Source: Zobellella maritima
GTDB taxonomy: Bacteria > Pseudomonadota > Gammaproteobacteria > Enterobacterales > Aeromonadaceae
Direction of reading: 5' to 3'
DNA length: 64,000 nucleotides
NCBI RefSeq assembly: GCF_003075035.1
Contig: NZ_QCZE01000001.1
Coordinates: 1,238,602 to 1,302,601 of the forward strand
Each line of letters begins with the position of its first letter. Position 1 is the stretch's first letter. The notes under the pieces were generated by a model. The model saw nothing but the letters and a program-made list of their open reading frames with translations. It made no database searches and was not told the origin of the DNA. Below, piece by piece: positions 45,794-55,723 of the stretch. The position numbers and the translations under genes are program-made.

Positions 45794-46873
45794 ATGAGTC
45801 GATCATGGGTCAATGAGGCCATCAACAAGATAGAAGCCGATTTTCAGCGCAGTGCCGATACCCACCTGTTCAAGGTGACGGCGCCCGCCTGGCCCGACCT
45901 TCATATATACCTGAAAGACGAATCCAGCCACCCAACCGGCAGCCTGAAACACCGGCTGGCTCGTTCCTTGTTCCTGTATGGTCTCTGTAACGGCTGGATC
46001 GATGAAGGCAGAACCATCATAGAGGCTTCCAGTGGCAGCACCGCCGTGTCTGAAGCCTATTTCGCCAAGCTGCTTGGGCTTCCATTTATCGCAGTGATCC
46101 CCAAGCATACTTCGGCGGAAAAAATCGCAAAAATAAATTTTTACGGTGGCCAGTGTCACCTTGTTGATGACGCCAGCCTTATTTATCCCGAGTCATATCG
46201 CCTGGCAAAAGAAACCAGCGGCCATTTCGTCGATCAATTTACCTTTGCCGAGCGCGCAACCGACTGGCGCGGTAATAACAATATTGCCGAAAGCATGTTC
46301 GAGCAAATGGCCAAGGAGCCTTTTCCTGAGCCTGAATGGGTGGTGATGAGCGCGGGTACCGGCGGTACCTCGGCGACCATAGGACGCCATATCCGCTATT
46401 CCAGGATGCGCACCCGACTGTGTGTGGTGGATCCCGAGCACTCGGTGTTTTATGACTATTACCGGCACCGGGATCCCGGGCTGACTTCTGCCATCGGCTC
46501 ACGTATAGAGGGCATAGGCCGCCCCCGGGTAGAACCCAGCTTTATGCCTGATATTATCGATGAAATGCATCAGATCCCCGATGCGGCAAGCCTGGCGGCC
46601 ATGCTGTTGCTCGAGGAAATATTGGGCCGTAAGTGTGGCGGCAGCAGCGGCACTAACTTTATGGGTATCCTGCTCAAGCTGAAGGCGATGGCGGAGCAAG
46701 GTCAGGCGGGCTCCCTGATCACCCTTATTTGTGATCAGGGGGATCGCTATCTGAACACCTATTACGATGCCCAGTGGCGTCGGGAGCAGGGACTGGATGT
46801 CACCCCCTGGCTGGACAGGCTCAGGGCCTTCTGGTACCGGGGGGAGCTGGATGCGCTGGAGACCTTAAGCTAG
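45794..46873 (+). CDS. PLP-dependent cysteine synthase-like enzyme
   Basis: The 359-residue protein belongs to the cysteine synthase / cystathionine beta-synthase fold. [18 protein letters not shown] holds the Schiff-base lysine, [18 protein letters not shown] binds the substrate carboxylate and [19 protein letters not shown] holds the phosphate-binding loop. Relatives include desulfhydrases of the Cds1 type. Reaction direction (synthesis or breakdown of cysteine) cannot be fixed. CAGGAGCC gives a good ribosome site before the ATG at 45794. Confidence 0.85.
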   Translation: MSRSWVNEAINKIEADFQRSADTHLFKVTAPAWPDLHIYLKDESSHPTGSLKHRLARSLFLYGLCNGWIDEGRTIIEASSGSTAVSEAYFAKLLGLPFIAVIPKHTSAEKIAKINFYGGQCHLVDDASLIYPESYRLAKETSGHFVDQFTFAERATDWRGNNNIAESMFEQMAKEPFPEPEWVVMSAGTGGTSATIGRHIRYSRMRTRLCVVDPEHSVFYDYYRHRDPGLTSAIGSRIEGIGRPRVEPSFMPDIIDEMHQIPDAASLAAMLLLEEILGRKCGGSSGTNFMGILLKLKAMAEQGQAGSLITLICDQGDRYLNTYYDAQWRREQGLDVTPWLDRLRAFWYRGELDALETLS

Positions 46874-46949
46874 AAGCCGGAAGTAGCGCATGCTCACTTC
46901 AAGCTTTTAATGTTTATTCAGGGGCTGGCATGCAGGCCCTGATGAGTTC

Positions 46950-46971
46950 GGGCAGGTCGCCAAACCTGCCC
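46950..46971. terminator. Hairpin between the PLP enzyme gene and pyrF
   Basis: GGGCAGGT and ACCTGCCC form an eight-base stem between the convergent genes. No T-run follows on either strand. Confidence 0.5.
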
Positions 46972-47006
46972 CAGTCTCCGAATAAACGCGGTCCCACAAG
47001 GGGAAC

Positions 47007-47717
47007 TTATGTCAGGCTGCGGTTAATGTCACCCAGCACCATGGCCGGATCATCCGCCTGGGTAATAGGGCGTCCGACCACCAGGTAGTCGCTGCCGGCT
47101 TTGATGGCCTGCTCGGGCGTCATGATTCGCCGTTGATCGCCAGCCTCACTGCCCGCCGGACGGATCCCCGGGGTCACCAGCTTGAAATCCGGCCCCAGTT
47201 CGGCCTTAAGCAGGCTGGCTTCCTGAGCGGAACAGACCACCCCATCCAATCCTGCCTGCCGCGCCTGTCGTGCCAGAGACAATACCTGCTCTGCCGGTGA
47301 GCGTAACACGCCGGTCTGGTGCAACTCCTCACCGGTCATGCTGGTCAGTACGGTCACCCCGATCAGCAGCGGCGCCTTGTCACCATAAGGCACCAGGGCT
47401 GCGCGTGCCGCCTCCATCATCCGCACACCACCACTGGCATGCACATTGACCATCCACACACCCAGCTCGGCCGATGCCGCTATGGCCTTGGCCACCGTAT
47501 TGGGAATATCATGAAACTTGAGATCCAAAAACACATCGAAGCCGGCATTCACCAGATAACGCACAAACTCGGGGCCGAACAGGGTAAACATTTCCTTACC
47601 CACCTTCACCCGGCATGCCTCTGGGGACAGCCTGGCAACCAGGGCCTTGGCCTCCCGTTCATCGGCAAAGTCGAGGGCAACGATGATTTTTGGATCTTGC
47701 GTCTTGGAGTCTTGCAT
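47007..47717 (-). CDS. pyrF: Orotidine 5'-phosphate decarboxylase
   Basis: PyrF makes UMP from OMP. The 236-residue protein has [21 protein letters not shown] at the start, the catalytic [19 protein letters not shown] (Lys/Asp pair in D-x-K-x-x-D) and the phosphate loop [24 protein letters not shown]. It is the last gene of the cmk-rpsA-ihfB-lapA-lapB-pyrF row. Confidence 0.96.
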   Translation of the reverse strand: MQDSKTQDPKIIVALDFADEREAKALVARLSPEACRVKVGKEMFTLFGPEFVRYLVNAGFDVFLDLKFHDIPNTVAKAIAASAELGVWMVNVHASGGVRMMEAARAALVPYGDKAPLLIGVTVLTSMTGEELHQTGVLRSPAEQVLSLARQARQAGLDGVVCSAQEASLLKAELGPDFKLVTPGIRPAGSEAGDQRRIMTPEQAIKAGSDYLVVGRPITQADDPAMVLGDINRSLT

Positions 47718-47748
47718 CTGCTACCTTTTATTTGTCTGTCTGGCGTGA

Positions 47749-48918
47749 TTATTCACCGTCGAGGCCACGCACAGGTTTGATACTCCCCCACTGCTTACAG
47801 GAGGGGCATTGCCAAAACAGGGTATTACTGGAAAACCCGCACTGACCACAACGGTGGCTTGGTTTGGCGTGAATTTGTGCTTCAACCAGGTCCTTTAGCA
47901 TGTCAAGACTTTCCCGAGCCCGTCCTGCTTCCGCGTTGGTCGCGTGGTATGACATCAGCCTATAAAAGCCTTTCATGGTCGGGTGCCGCTTTAATTGCCC
48001 CAGGACCAGCTGCTCTGCACTCAGCTGTCCCTGGGTTTCCTGCAACCAATCGGCCAGCATCAGCACGGCACTGGTCCCCGCATCCCTGGCGACCAACTGC
48101 TCCAACAAGGAAGCCAGCTCTCCGGGCTTGTCGAGCGCCTGATAACACACCTTCAGCTTGGGCAGTGCTTCACTGACAAAATCCATGTCCTGCTCGGTCA
48201 CCTTGATCAGGTGGGCAATGGCAAGGGACCACTGCACCTGATCCATATAGAGATTGGCCAGCCGGAGGCTGGCTCGCACACAGGCCGGATCTGCCTGCAG
48301 CGATTTTTTAAGCATGGCGATGGCAGGCTTAAGCTGCTCCTGACGTAACTTATGCTCTGCCAGCTCACAGTAAAAATGACTCATGGGTACAGATACCTTG
48401 AGCCCTTGCAGCTTTTTCAGCCGAGCTGCCACCTCGATGGCTTTTTCCCATTCCTGCAGCTGCTGGTAGATAATCATCAGCTGACTGAGCGCTTCCTGCT
48501 CGTAGTCGGGATCATGCTTTAACTCAACCAAGATATGCTCGGCACGATCCAGCAGACCCGCGGCCAGGAAATCCCGGGCAAGCTCCAGCATCGCCAGGTG
48601 ACGCTGCTCCAGCGTCAAATTAGGACGGGCAATCAGATTTTGATGAATTCGAATGGCGCGATCCACCTCACCACGGGAGCGGAATAGATTGCCAAGTGCC
48701 AGATGGGTGTCGATGGTCTCGCTGTCAACCTGCAACAACTGGATAAAGAGATCGACGGCTTTATCCGGTTCATCGGAAAGTAAAAAGTTGAGTCCGGCTA
48801 CATACTGCCGGGAGAAGGTATTTGACTGTTTCTGGGCATCCTGGCGGACGCCCCGTCGTCCCATGTACCAACCATAAGCCGCGGCTACCGGAAGTAGCAG
48901 AAACAGCAATTCCAGCAT
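47749..48918 (-). CDS. lapB: LPS assembly regulator LapB
   Basis: LapB (YciM) is an inner-membrane-anchored scaffold that controls LpxC turnover by FtsH and so balances LPS with phospholipid. The start MLELLFLLLPVAAAYGWYMG is the same membrane anchor as in E. coli. TPR repeats follow (YVAGLNFLLSDEPDKAVDLF, LGNLFRSRGEVDRAIRIHQN). A rubredoxin-like zinc tail ends it (CGQCGFSS, CPSCKQWG). About 389 residues from the ATG at 48918; a longer frame starts at 48930. It follows lapA by eight bases. Confidence 0.95.
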   Translation of the reverse strand: MLELLFLLLPVAAAYGWYMGRRGVRQDAQKQSNTFSRQYVAGLNFLLSDEPDKAVDLFIQLLQVDSETIDTHLALGNLFRSRGEVDRAIRIHQNLIARPNLTLEQRHLAMLELARDFLAAGLLDRAEHILVELKHDPDYEQEALSQLMIIYQQLQEWEKAIEVAARLKKLQGLKVSVPMSHFYCELAEHKLRQEQLKPAIAMLKKSLQADPACVRASLRLANLYMDQVQWSLAIAHLIKVTEQDMDFVSEALPKLKVCYQALDKPGELASLLEQLVARDAGTSAVLMLADWLQETQGQLSAEQLVLGQLKRHPTMKGFYRLMSYHATNAEAGRARESLDMLKDLVEAQIHAKPSHRCGQCGFSSNTLFWQCPSCKQWGSIKPVRGLDGE

Positions 48919-48926
48919 GGGACTCG

Positions 48927-49214
48927 TCAATCCTTAGCAGGCAAAGCCCTGAGCTCTTCCAGTTCTTTATGCTGGCGATCGACTTTTTTACGCAGGCCCG
49001 CATTGTTCATCTTAAGACGCAACATCACCAGGCCAAGTATCAACCAACCCAGTACAAAGCCCGCTACAAACACTACCGCCAACAGGCTGGAAAGACGAAA
49101 CTCGCCCTGGGCGATGAGATAATTAATCTGCACCAGTTGATCGTTTTGTGTTCCCAGGGTCAACCCTAGACCAAACAGAATAGCCAGGATAACCAAGACC
49201 AGAATAATTTTCAC
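48927..49214 (-). CDS. lapA: LPS assembly protein LapA
   Basis: LapA (YciS) is a 95-residue inner-membrane partner of LapB. It has two hydrophobic helices (MKIILVLVILAILFGLGLTL and LLAVVFVAGFVLGWLILGLV) with a short turn containing GTQNDQLVQINYLIAQGEF, and a charged coiled-coil tail. The pairing with lapB, ihfB and rpsA upstream is conserved in enteric bacteria. Confidence 0.93.
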   Translation of the reverse strand: MKIILVLVILAILFGLGLTLGTQNDQLVQINYLIAQGEFRLSSLLAVVFVAGFVLGWLILGLVMLRLKMNNAGLRKKVDRQHKELEELRALPAKD

Positions 49215-49326
49215 CTTACCCCCTCAACATCCTATTTTTGAGTTCGCCAATTATCCCGGAAAATAGCCTGAGCTACCAGTCGTGATGCCATGAAATATGA
49301 GATAAAACGGAGAATGCTATGGATTG

Positions 49327-49608
49327 TCAGGCGGGGTTGACACGCTCTCGTAATTCCTTGCCTGGCTTAAAGTGAGGAACATATTTTCCCGACAGTTCGA
49401 CCTTCTCGCCGGTCTTGGGGTTACGACCCTGGCGGGGCGCGCGGTAATGTAATGAAAAACTGCCGAAACCACGTATTTCTATGCGGTCACCGGTCTGTAA
49501 TGTGGATGCCATCTGCTCAAGGATTTCTTTAATGGCACTCTCCACTTCCTTGGCAGATAAATGATTATAGTGGGTGGCCAGTCGTTCGATTAAATCAGAT
49601 TTGGTCAT
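49327..49608 (-). CDS. ihfB: Integration host factor beta subunit
   Basis: IhfB pairs with IhfA to bend DNA. The ATG at 49608 gives 93 residues with AGGAG eight bases upstream; the frame extends further but without a typical start. [20 protein letters not shown] and [20 protein letters not shown] followed by [10 protein letters not shown] are standard family sequences, with the P in the RNPKTG beta arm. Confidence 0.96.
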   Translation of the reverse strand: MTKSDLIERLATHYNHLSAKEVESAIKEILEQMASTLQTGDRIEIRGFGSFSLHYRAPRQGRNPKTGEKVELSGKYVPHFKPGKELRERVNPA

Positions 49609-49635
49609 GGTTACTTGCTCCTTCTGCACCAAATA

Positions 49636-49661
49636 AAAAGGGGGCGCGAACGCCCCCTTTT
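49636..49661. terminator. Terminator between rpsA and ihfB
   Basis: An 11-base stem AAAAGGGGGCG / CGCCCCCTTTT with a CGAA loop (TTCG on the - strand). It stands after rpsA on the - strand and can limit read-through into ihfB. Confidence 0.9.
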
Positions 49662-49675
49662 AAATTCGGATAGGC

Positions 49676-51349
49676 TTATTCGCCTTTTGCAGCCTTGAAA
49701 GCTTCTGCCATGGCACTCAAACCAACTTCTTCTTGCTGTTGCTGGTTCAGGTTATCCATAACGGCTTTCTCTTCAGCTTCGTCTTTCGCACGGATAGACA
49801 GGCTGAGGGTGCGATTCTTGCGGTCTACACCAACGTAACGGGCTTCAACTTCTTCGCCTACGCTCAGAACGGTGGAAGCGTCTTCGATACGGTCACGAGA
49901 GATGTCGGCAACGCGGATGTAACCTTCCACGCCTTCTTCCAGCTCAACGACGGCACCTTTGGCATCGACGGCAGTGATTTTACCCTTAACGATAGCACCT
50001 TTCTTGTTATCTGACAGGTACTTATTGAAAGGATCTTCGTCGATTTGCTTCACGCCCAGGCTGATGCGCTCACGCTCGGGATCGACCTGCAGTACCACGG
50101 CATCGATTTCGTCGCCTTTCTTGAATTCACGAACGGCTTCTTCGCCATTGGCGTTCCAGGAAATGTCGGACAGGTGTACCAGACCGTCGATACCACCGTC
50201 CAGACCGATGAAGATACCGAAGTCAGTGATAGACTTGATCTTGCCGGAAACACGGTCGCCCTTGTTGTGGGTTTCTGCGAACAGCTGCCAAGGGTTGGAC
50301 TTGCACTGCTTCAGGCCCAGGGAGATACGACGACGCTCTTCGTCGATATCCAGTACCATCACGTCTACGCTGTCGCCAACGGAAACCACTTTGGACGGGT
50401 GGATGTTCTTGTTGGTCCAGTCCATTTCGGACACGTGTACCAGGCCTTCAACGCCTTCTTCGATTTCAACGAAGCAGCCGTAGTCGGTCAGGTTGGTCAC
50501 GCGGCCCGACAGGCGAGTGCCTTCCGGGTAACGGTTGGCGATATCGACCCAAGGATCTTCACCCAGTTGCTTCAGGCCCAGAGATACACGGGTACGCTCA
50601 CGGTCGAATTTCAGAACCTTGACGTTGATTTCATCACCCACGTTGACGATCTCGGAAGGATGCTTAACGCGCTTCCAGGCCATATCGGTGATGTGCAGCA
50701 GGCCGTCTACGCCGCCCAGGTCTACGAAAGCACCGTAGTCGGTCAGGTTCTTGACGATACCCTTGACTTCCTGGCCTTCCTGCAGGTTTTCCAGCAGCTG
50801 CTCACGCTCGACGCTGTTTTCGGTTTCGATCACGGCACGGCGAGAAACCACAACGTTGTTACGCTTCTGGTCCAGCTTGATTACTTTGAACTCAAGCTCT
50901 TTGCCTTCCAGGTGCAGGGTGTCGCGTACCGGACGCACGTCAACCAGAGAACCGGGCAGGAAGGCACGGATGCTGTTCACTTCAACAGTGAAACCACCTT
51001 TAACCTTACCGTTGATAACGCCGATAACAGTTTCTTGATCTTCGTAGGCTTTTTCCAGCTGCAGCCAGGCTTCGTGACGCTTGGCTTTTTCACGGGAAAG
51101 CAGAGTCTCACCGAAGCCGTCTTCCACTGCATCCAGCGCGACATCAACGCTGTCACCAACGCTGATTTCCAGCTCGCCCTGAGCATTTTTGAACTGCTCG
51201 GCAGGGATGGCAGACTCAGACTTCAGGCCGGCGTCAACCAGAACGATACCGTTCTCGATGGCAACAACGATGCCTTTTACGATGGAACCCGGACGGGTTT
51301 CCAGTTCTTTCAGAGACTCTTCAAAGAGTTGAGCAAAAGATTCAGTCAT
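49676..51349 (-). CDS. rpsA: 30S ribosomal protein S1
   Basis: S1 brings mRNA to the 30S subunit. The ATG at 51349 gives 557 residues, the same length as E. coli; a longer frame starts at 51364. Six S1 RNA-binding domains are visible, for example [33 protein letters not shown] and [20 protein letters not shown]. Domains 1-2 bind the ribosome and the later ones bind RNA. Confidence 0.98.
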   Translation of the reverse strand: MTESFAQLFEESLKELETRPGSIVKGIVVAIENGIVLVDAGLKSESAIPAEQFKNAQGELEISVGDSVDVALDAVEDGFGETLLSREKAKRHEAWLQLEKAYEDQETVIGVINGKVKGGFTVEVNSIRAFLPGSLVDVRPVRDTLHLEGKELEFKVIKLDQKRNNVVVSRRAVIETENSVEREQLLENLQEGQEVKGIVKNLTDYGAFVDLGGVDGLLHITDMAWKRVKHPSEIVNVGDEINVKVLKFDRERTRVSLGLKQLGEDPWVDIANRYPEGTRLSGRVTNLTDYGCFVEIEEGVEGLVHVSEMDWTNKNIHPSKVVSVGDSVDVMVLDIDEERRRISLGLKQCKSNPWQLFAETHNKGDRVSGKIKSITDFGIFIGLDGGIDGLVHLSDISWNANGEEAVREFKKGDEIDAVVLQVDPERERISLGVKQIDEDPFNKYLSDNKKGAIVKGKITAVDAKGAVVELEEGVEGYIRVADISRDRIEDASTVLSVGEEVEARYVGVDRKNRTLSLSIRAKDEAEEKAVMDNLNQQQQEEVGLSAMAEAFKAAKGE

Positions 51350-51456
51350 GTTTAATGGATACACTTTAAAGTTGAACGTCCACAGGGCAATCCAGCACCG
51401 ATGGGGTGATTAACATTGGCCGCCTCGTTCCTTAAGGCCGGCATTGCCAAATCGCG

Positions 51457-52137
51457 TCAGCGACCAAGAATAACCTTAGTATGGCTCAGCACCTTGTCCA
51501 GCACTTCGGCAATGGACAAATGGGTGGAATCAATGACCAGGGCATCCGCGGCTGCCTTAAGGGGCGCCACGGCTCGGTTTCTATCCCGGTCGTCACGCGC
51601 CTGAATTTCGCTTAAAAGGCGGTCAAAACTAACATCAAAGCCCTTATCTTGCAACTGTTTAAGCCGTCGCAGGGCCCTTTCCTCGGCACTGGCATCGAGG
51701 AAAATTTTGACTTCAGCATCGGGGAACACCACTGTCCCCATGTCCCGGCCATCGGCGATCAGCCCGGGGCTGGTCCGGAATGCGCGCTGACGTCGCAGCA
51801 GGGCTTCCCGCACCCGGGGAAATGCCGCCACCTGGCTGGCCGCCTCTCCCATTTTCTCGGTACGGATAGGGCGAGACACATCCTCGCCTTCCAGTATGGT
51901 TTTCACCTGCCCGTTTACTACCGGAAACTGCACGTCAAGATGCGCCGCAAGCGGCATCAGCCCGCTTTCATCATTCAGGGCTACATCATGATGCAGTGCC
52001 GCCAGCGCTAGCACGCGATATATCGCGCCGGAATCCAGCAGATGCCAGTCCATTTTTTCGGCCAGCAGTTGACACAGGGTTCCCTTGCCGGCACCGCCCG
52101 GGCCATCGACTGTGATGACGGGAGCTAGTTCAGACAT
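51457..52137 (-). CDS. cmk: Cytidylate kinase
   Basis: Cmk phosphorylates CMP and dCMP. The start is the ATG at 52137 (CTGGAGGATGCA before it), giving 226 residues. The P-loop [18 protein letters not shown] lies at the N-terminus, and [20 protein letters not shown] with [20 protein letters not shown] follow as in the family. The cmk-rpsA order is universal in gammaproteobacteria. Confidence 0.97.
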   Translation of the reverse strand: MSELAPVITVDGPGGAGKGTLCQLLAEKMDWHLLDSGAIYRVLALAALHHDVALNDESGLMPLAAHLDVQFPVVNGQVKTILEGEDVSRPIRTEKMGEAASQVAAFPRVREALLRRQRAFRTSPGLIADGRDMGTVVFPDAEVKIFLDASAEERALRRLKQLQDKGFDVSFDRLLSEIQARDDRDRNRAVAPLKAAADALVIDSTHLSIAEVLDKVLSHTKVILGR

Positions 52138-52355
52138 TGCATCCTCCAGAAAATTGATTGATTGGGCACTCATGGGTGCCGCACCGGCCCATTATATCGA
52201 AATTGACCGGCAAAGGCATGAGATACAATTAATTAACATAAGTTTTTGAGGAAATGAGGGGGGCAGGAAGGGAATGCTATTGTGCCTATACCTCGGCGTC
52301 CATCCGCTTTACAATAACGCCATTTTATCACTCGCCGTAATTTATGAGGAAGGCC

Positions 52356-52964
52356 ATGAGCAGTGTTACCCGGATGGCAAACTCAAAACTGCCGACTCCT
52401 TGGGGCACTTTTACCCTGGTAGGTTTTGAAGAAAAAGGAACTGGCAAGGACCATGCCGCCCTGGTGATGGGCGATATAACAGATGGTGAGCCGGTGTTGG
52501 GTCGTATTCATTCCGAATGTCTGACCGGCGATGCCCTGTTCAGCCTGCGCTGTGACTGTGGTTTTCAATTGCAGGCGGCGCTGGAAAACATCGCCAAAAC
52601 CGGTCGCGGTGTGCTCTTGTATGTGCGCCAGGAAGGCAGAGGCATTGGCTTGTTAAACAAAATCCATGCCTATCATCTGCAGGATCAGGGAAAAGATACC
52701 GTCGAGGCCAACGTCGCCCTGGGGTTCGCCGCCGACATGCGCGACTACACCATTTGTGCCGATATGCTGCATAGCCTGGGCGTGACCCACCTGCGCTTGA
52801 TGACCAATAATCCGCGCAAAGTGAAGGCAATGGAAAACTTCGGGATCAAGATAGTGGAGCGGGTTCCCCTACAGGAAGGTCGCAACCCCTTTAACGAACA
52901 TTATCTGGATACCAAGGCCGGCAAGCTGGGACATATGCTCAAGGACAAAGAACAGGAAAGCTGA
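52356..52964 (+). CDS. ribA: GTP cyclohydrolase II
   Basis: RibA opens GTP, the first step to riboflavin. From the ATG at 52356 (GAGGAAGG upstream) it has 202 residues. [19 protein letters not shown] then DCGFQ supplies the zinc cysteines, [20 protein letters not shown] the catalytic region and [20 protein letters not shown] the GTP-binding end. No FMN riboswitch is visible upstream. It stands alone with a terminator. Confidence 0.97.
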   Translation: MSSVTRMANSKLPTPWGTFTLVGFEEKGTGKDHAALVMGDITDGEPVLGRIHSECLTGDALFSLRCDCGFQLQAALENIAKTGRGVLLYVRQEGRGIGLLNKIHAYHLQDQGKDTVEANVALGFAADMRDYTICADMLHSLGVTHLRLMTNNPRKVKAMENFGIKIVERVPLQEGRNPFNEHYLDTKAGKLGHMLKDKEQES

Positions 52965-52990
52965 AAGAAGAGTATAAAGAAGAAGAGTAA

Positions 52991-53022
52991 AGAAGGGCCG
53001 TGGAGTAATCCACGGCCCTTCT
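52991..53022. terminator. Bidirectional terminator between ribA and fruA
   Basis: AGAAGGGCCGTGGA and TCCACGGCCCTTCT form a 14-base perfect stem with a GTAA loop between convergent ribA and fruA. Confidence 0.93.
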
Positions 53023-53045
53023 GCTTAGTGCGACATCAGCAAGGC

Positions 53046-54776
53046 TCAGGCCTTGGCCGCTACCCCGGTGGTGCCGATCAGTTCCGCATCGCTGCGCTTG
53101 AGCACCGAATAGAGTACCCCTGTCAGCAAGGCGCCAGCAGCAATGGCGATGACATACCACAGCAGGGCGGTTACCGCATTGGGAATAAAGAACACGAAGA
53201 TACCGCCATGGGGTGCCAGCAGCTTGGCTCCAAACAGCATCGACAGGGCACCGGCCAGGGCGCCGCCCAGCATGCAGCTCGGGATCACCCGCAACGGATC
53301 CCGGGCGGCAAAGGGGATGGCGCCTTCGGAGATAAAACACAGCCCCAGCACGAAGGAGGCCTTGCCCGCTTCCCGCTCGCTGTCGTTAAACTTGCGTCGT
53401 GCCAGGAAGGTGGCAATGCCCATGCCCAGCGCAGGCACCATGCCGGCCGCCATCACAGCTGCCATTGGCGCATAGGTTTCCGATGCCAGCAGCCCCACAC
53501 CAAAGGCATAGGCCGCCTTGTTGACCGGCCCGCCCATATCGAAGCACATCATGGCCCCCAGCAATATGCCCAGCAGAACCGCATTGGCCGACCCCATGTT
53601 ATTGAGGAAAACGGTCATCCCGTTCATGATGCCGGAGACAGGACCGCCCACCACATAGATCATCACCAGGCCGGTAAACAGGCTGGCGAACAGCGGGATC
53701 ACCAGGATCGGCTTCAACGCTTCCAGGGCTTTGGGCATGGGCACCCTGGTCGCCAGCCAGCGAGCGCTGTAGCCGGCCAGGAAACCGGCGGCAATACCGC
53801 CGAGGAAACCGGCACCCAGGGAGCTGGCCAGCATGCCGCCAATCATGCCGGGGGCAATCCCCGGGCGGTCGGCAATGGAATAGGCGATGTAACCGGCCAG
53901 CACCGGGATCATCAAGGCAAAGGCCGAGGCGCCACCAATCCGCATCAGCGCCGCCGCCAGGGTACCTTCTTCTTTGAAGGCCTCGATCCCGAACACGAAG
54001 GACAGGGCGATGATCAGGCCACCGGCCACCACCATCGGCAACATAAAGGACACCCCGGTCAGCAGATGCTGATAGGGACCGGCTTTTTTCTTCTCGTCCG
54101 CCTTTTCATTGTTGCTCTGCGCCTGATGCCGGTGCACCTGGGCCTCGGCCAGCGCCGTCTCTATGGTCGGTTTCGGCTTTTTCAACGCCTGTCCGGTACT
54201 GGTGCGATACAACCGCTTGCCGTTGAAACGGCTCAGGTCCACTTCGATATCGGCGGCGATGAGCACACAATCGGCGGCAGCAATATCCTCGGCGGTCAGC
54301 GCATTTTGCGCTCCGACCGAGCCCTGGGTTTCGACCTTGATCTCCATCCCCATGGACCTGGCAGTTTCATCCAGTGCCTCGGCTGACATAAAGGTATGGG
54401 CAACCCCGGTAGGACAGGCCGTCACCGCCACCAGGCGGGTCTTGCCTGGCGCCGCCGCGCTGACCTGCTGAACCTCAGCCGCCGACACCGCCTGCTGCAG
54501 ATAGTCCTTGGGGTTATTCAACGCCGACTGGATATCGGTATGATATATGCGTTTACCGTTGAAGCGGGACAAATCCAGCTCGGAACCGGCGGCCACCACC
54601 ACCAGCTCAGCCCGGGCCAGCTGCTCTGCGGTAAAGGGTACTATCGGTTCCAGCTGGCTATGGCATTCCACCGCCACATCCCAGCCCAGCTCTGTAGCGG
54701 CCTGGCGCAGCACCCGTGCCGCCATGTAACTGCTGGCCATGCCCGTCGGGCAGGCGGTAACAACAAGCGCTTTCAT
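53046..54776 (-). CDS. fruA: PTS fructose transporter EIIB'BC
   Basis: FruA brings in fructose and phosphorylates it to fructose-1-phosphate. The ATG at 54776 gives about 576 residues. Two IIB-type domains come first: ALVVTACPTGMASSYMAA (worn B', with the cysteine in ACPTG) and RLVAVTACPTGVAHTFMSAE (B with the phospho-cysteine). A membrane IIC domain follows from about 240 (YQHLLTGVSFMLPMVVAGGL). It is the last gene of fruB-fruK-fruA, with ribosome site GGAG upstream. Confidence 0.95.
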   Translation of the reverse strand: MKALVVTACPTGMASSYMAARVLRQAATELGWDVAVECHSQLEPIVPFTAEQLARAELVVVAAGSELDLSRFNGKRIYHTDIQSALNNPKDYLQQAVSAAEVQQVSAAAPGKTRLVAVTACPTGVAHTFMSAEALDETARSMGMEIKVETQGSVGAQNALTAEDIAAADCVLIAADIEVDLSRFNGKRLYRTSTGQALKKPKPTIETALAEAQVHRHQAQSNNEKADEKKKAGPYQHLLTGVSFMLPMVVAGGLIIALSFVFGIEAFKEEGTLAAALMRIGGASAFALMIPVLAGYIAYSIADRPGIAPGMIGGMLASSLGAGFLGGIAAGFLAGYSARWLATRVPMPKALEALKPILVIPLFASLFTGLVMIYVVGGPVSGIMNGMTVFLNNMGSANAVLLGILLGAMMCFDMGGPVNKAAYAFGVGLLASETYAPMAAVMAAGMVPALGMGIATFLARRKFNDSEREAGKASFVLGLCFISEGAIPFAARDPLRVIPSCMLGGALAGALSMLFGAKLLAPHGGIFVFFIPNAVTALLWYVIAIAAGALLTGVLYSVLKRSDAELIGTTGVAAKA

Positions 54777-54787
54777 TTGAATCTCCT

Positions 54788-55723
54788 TCATACTTCTACT
54801 CGCTCGACCACAATGGCCTGCTCATAGCCATGCAGTTCCTTCTGATTGCGAATACCTACCCCAACCTGGGTCACGGCCATCACCGACAGGGCGCAGGCCC
54901 GGCGCAGTGTTTGTTCTTCAGACAAGCCCTCGACAAAACCGGCGCACAGGCCGGCAACCAGGGAATCACCGGCACCAACGGTGCTGACCACCTTGACCTG
55001 CGGTACCTGGGCGCGCCAATAGCCCCTGGGGCCAAACCAGTGCACCCCCTCTTCCCCGGCCGAGACCACCACATGCGCTATGCCCTGGGCCTGTATTTCC
55101 CGGGCACAGGCCACCAGATCCATACCCTCGCTGACCGGACGGCCCACCAGATCCGCCAGTTCATCGATATTGGGTTTGATCAACGAAGGCAGCCCCTTTA
55201 TACCGGCCTTGAGGGCACCGCCACTGGCGTCAAGCAGCACCTGCTTGCCCCGCTCGCGCCACATTTCAATCATGCCCTCCAGCTGCTGGGGACGAACCCC
55301 GGGTGGCAGGCTGCCCGCCACCACCAGGGTATCGAAACCATTGGCCAGGGATTCCAGCCGGGCCAGTAGCCGATTCCATTCGGTATCGGACACCTGCAGC
55401 CCGGGCAGGTTGATATCGGTCACCCGACCGCTTGCTTCGCTGACCTTGACGTTGACCCGGGTATTGCCGGTCAGGCGTACGAAAGCATCATCGATACCGT
55501 GCTGGTTGAATAGCGCCCGAAACGCGGCGTCGTTGTCCAGGCCCAGGAAGCCGCTGACCTTGGGGGTGTGCCCCAGATCACTCAGTACCCGGGCGACATT
55601 GATGCCCTTGCCCGCCGCGCCCAGGTGTCCCGATTTGGCCAGGTTCACACTGCCCAGCGCCAATTGCTCAAGTGAAACCGTCAAATCCAGCGCCGGATTG
55701 AGGGTCAGAGTCAGAATACTCAT
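54788..55723 (-). CDS. fruK: 1-phosphofructokinase
   Basis: FruK phosphorylates fructose-1-phosphate to fructose-1,6-bisphosphate. The 311-residue PfkB-family protein starts [20 protein letters not shown], has the GAAGKGINVARVL substrate motif and ends with VVSTVGAGDSLVAGLCAGF (GAGD, catalytic Asp). Its start overlaps the fruB stop (ATGA) and it ends 11 bases before fruA. Confidence 0.96.
   Translation of the reverse strand: MSILTLTLNPALDLTVSLEQLALGSVNLAKSGHLGAAGKGINVARVLSDLGHTPKVSGFLGLDNDAAFRALFNQHGIDDAFVRLTGNTRVNVKVSEASGRVTDINLPGLQVSDTEWNRLLARLESLANGFDTLVVAGSLPPGVRPQQLEGMIEMWRERGKQVLLDASGGALKAGIKGLPSLIKPNIDELADLVGRPVSEGMDLVACAREIQAQGIAHVVVSAGEEGVHWFGPRGYWRAQVPQVKVVSTVGAGDSLVAGLCAGFVEGLSEEQTLRRACALSVMAVTQVGVGIRNQKELHGYEQAIVVERVEV

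Noticed and set aside
50045-51355. Long open frame of 436 codons antisense to rpsA
   Set aside because: It is the mirror of a conserved, codon-biased gene; rpsA has clear S1 domains and the antisense protein has no family features.
52174-52355. FMN riboswitch before ribA
   Set aside because: No conserved FMN-aptamer blocks (such as AGGATAT or GCAGGGG patterns) are visible in the short leader.
53028-54386. Long open frame of 452 codons antisense to fruA
   Set aside because: It is rich in His, Gln and Gly without family motifs and lies wholly over fruA; an artefact of GC-rich coding DNA.
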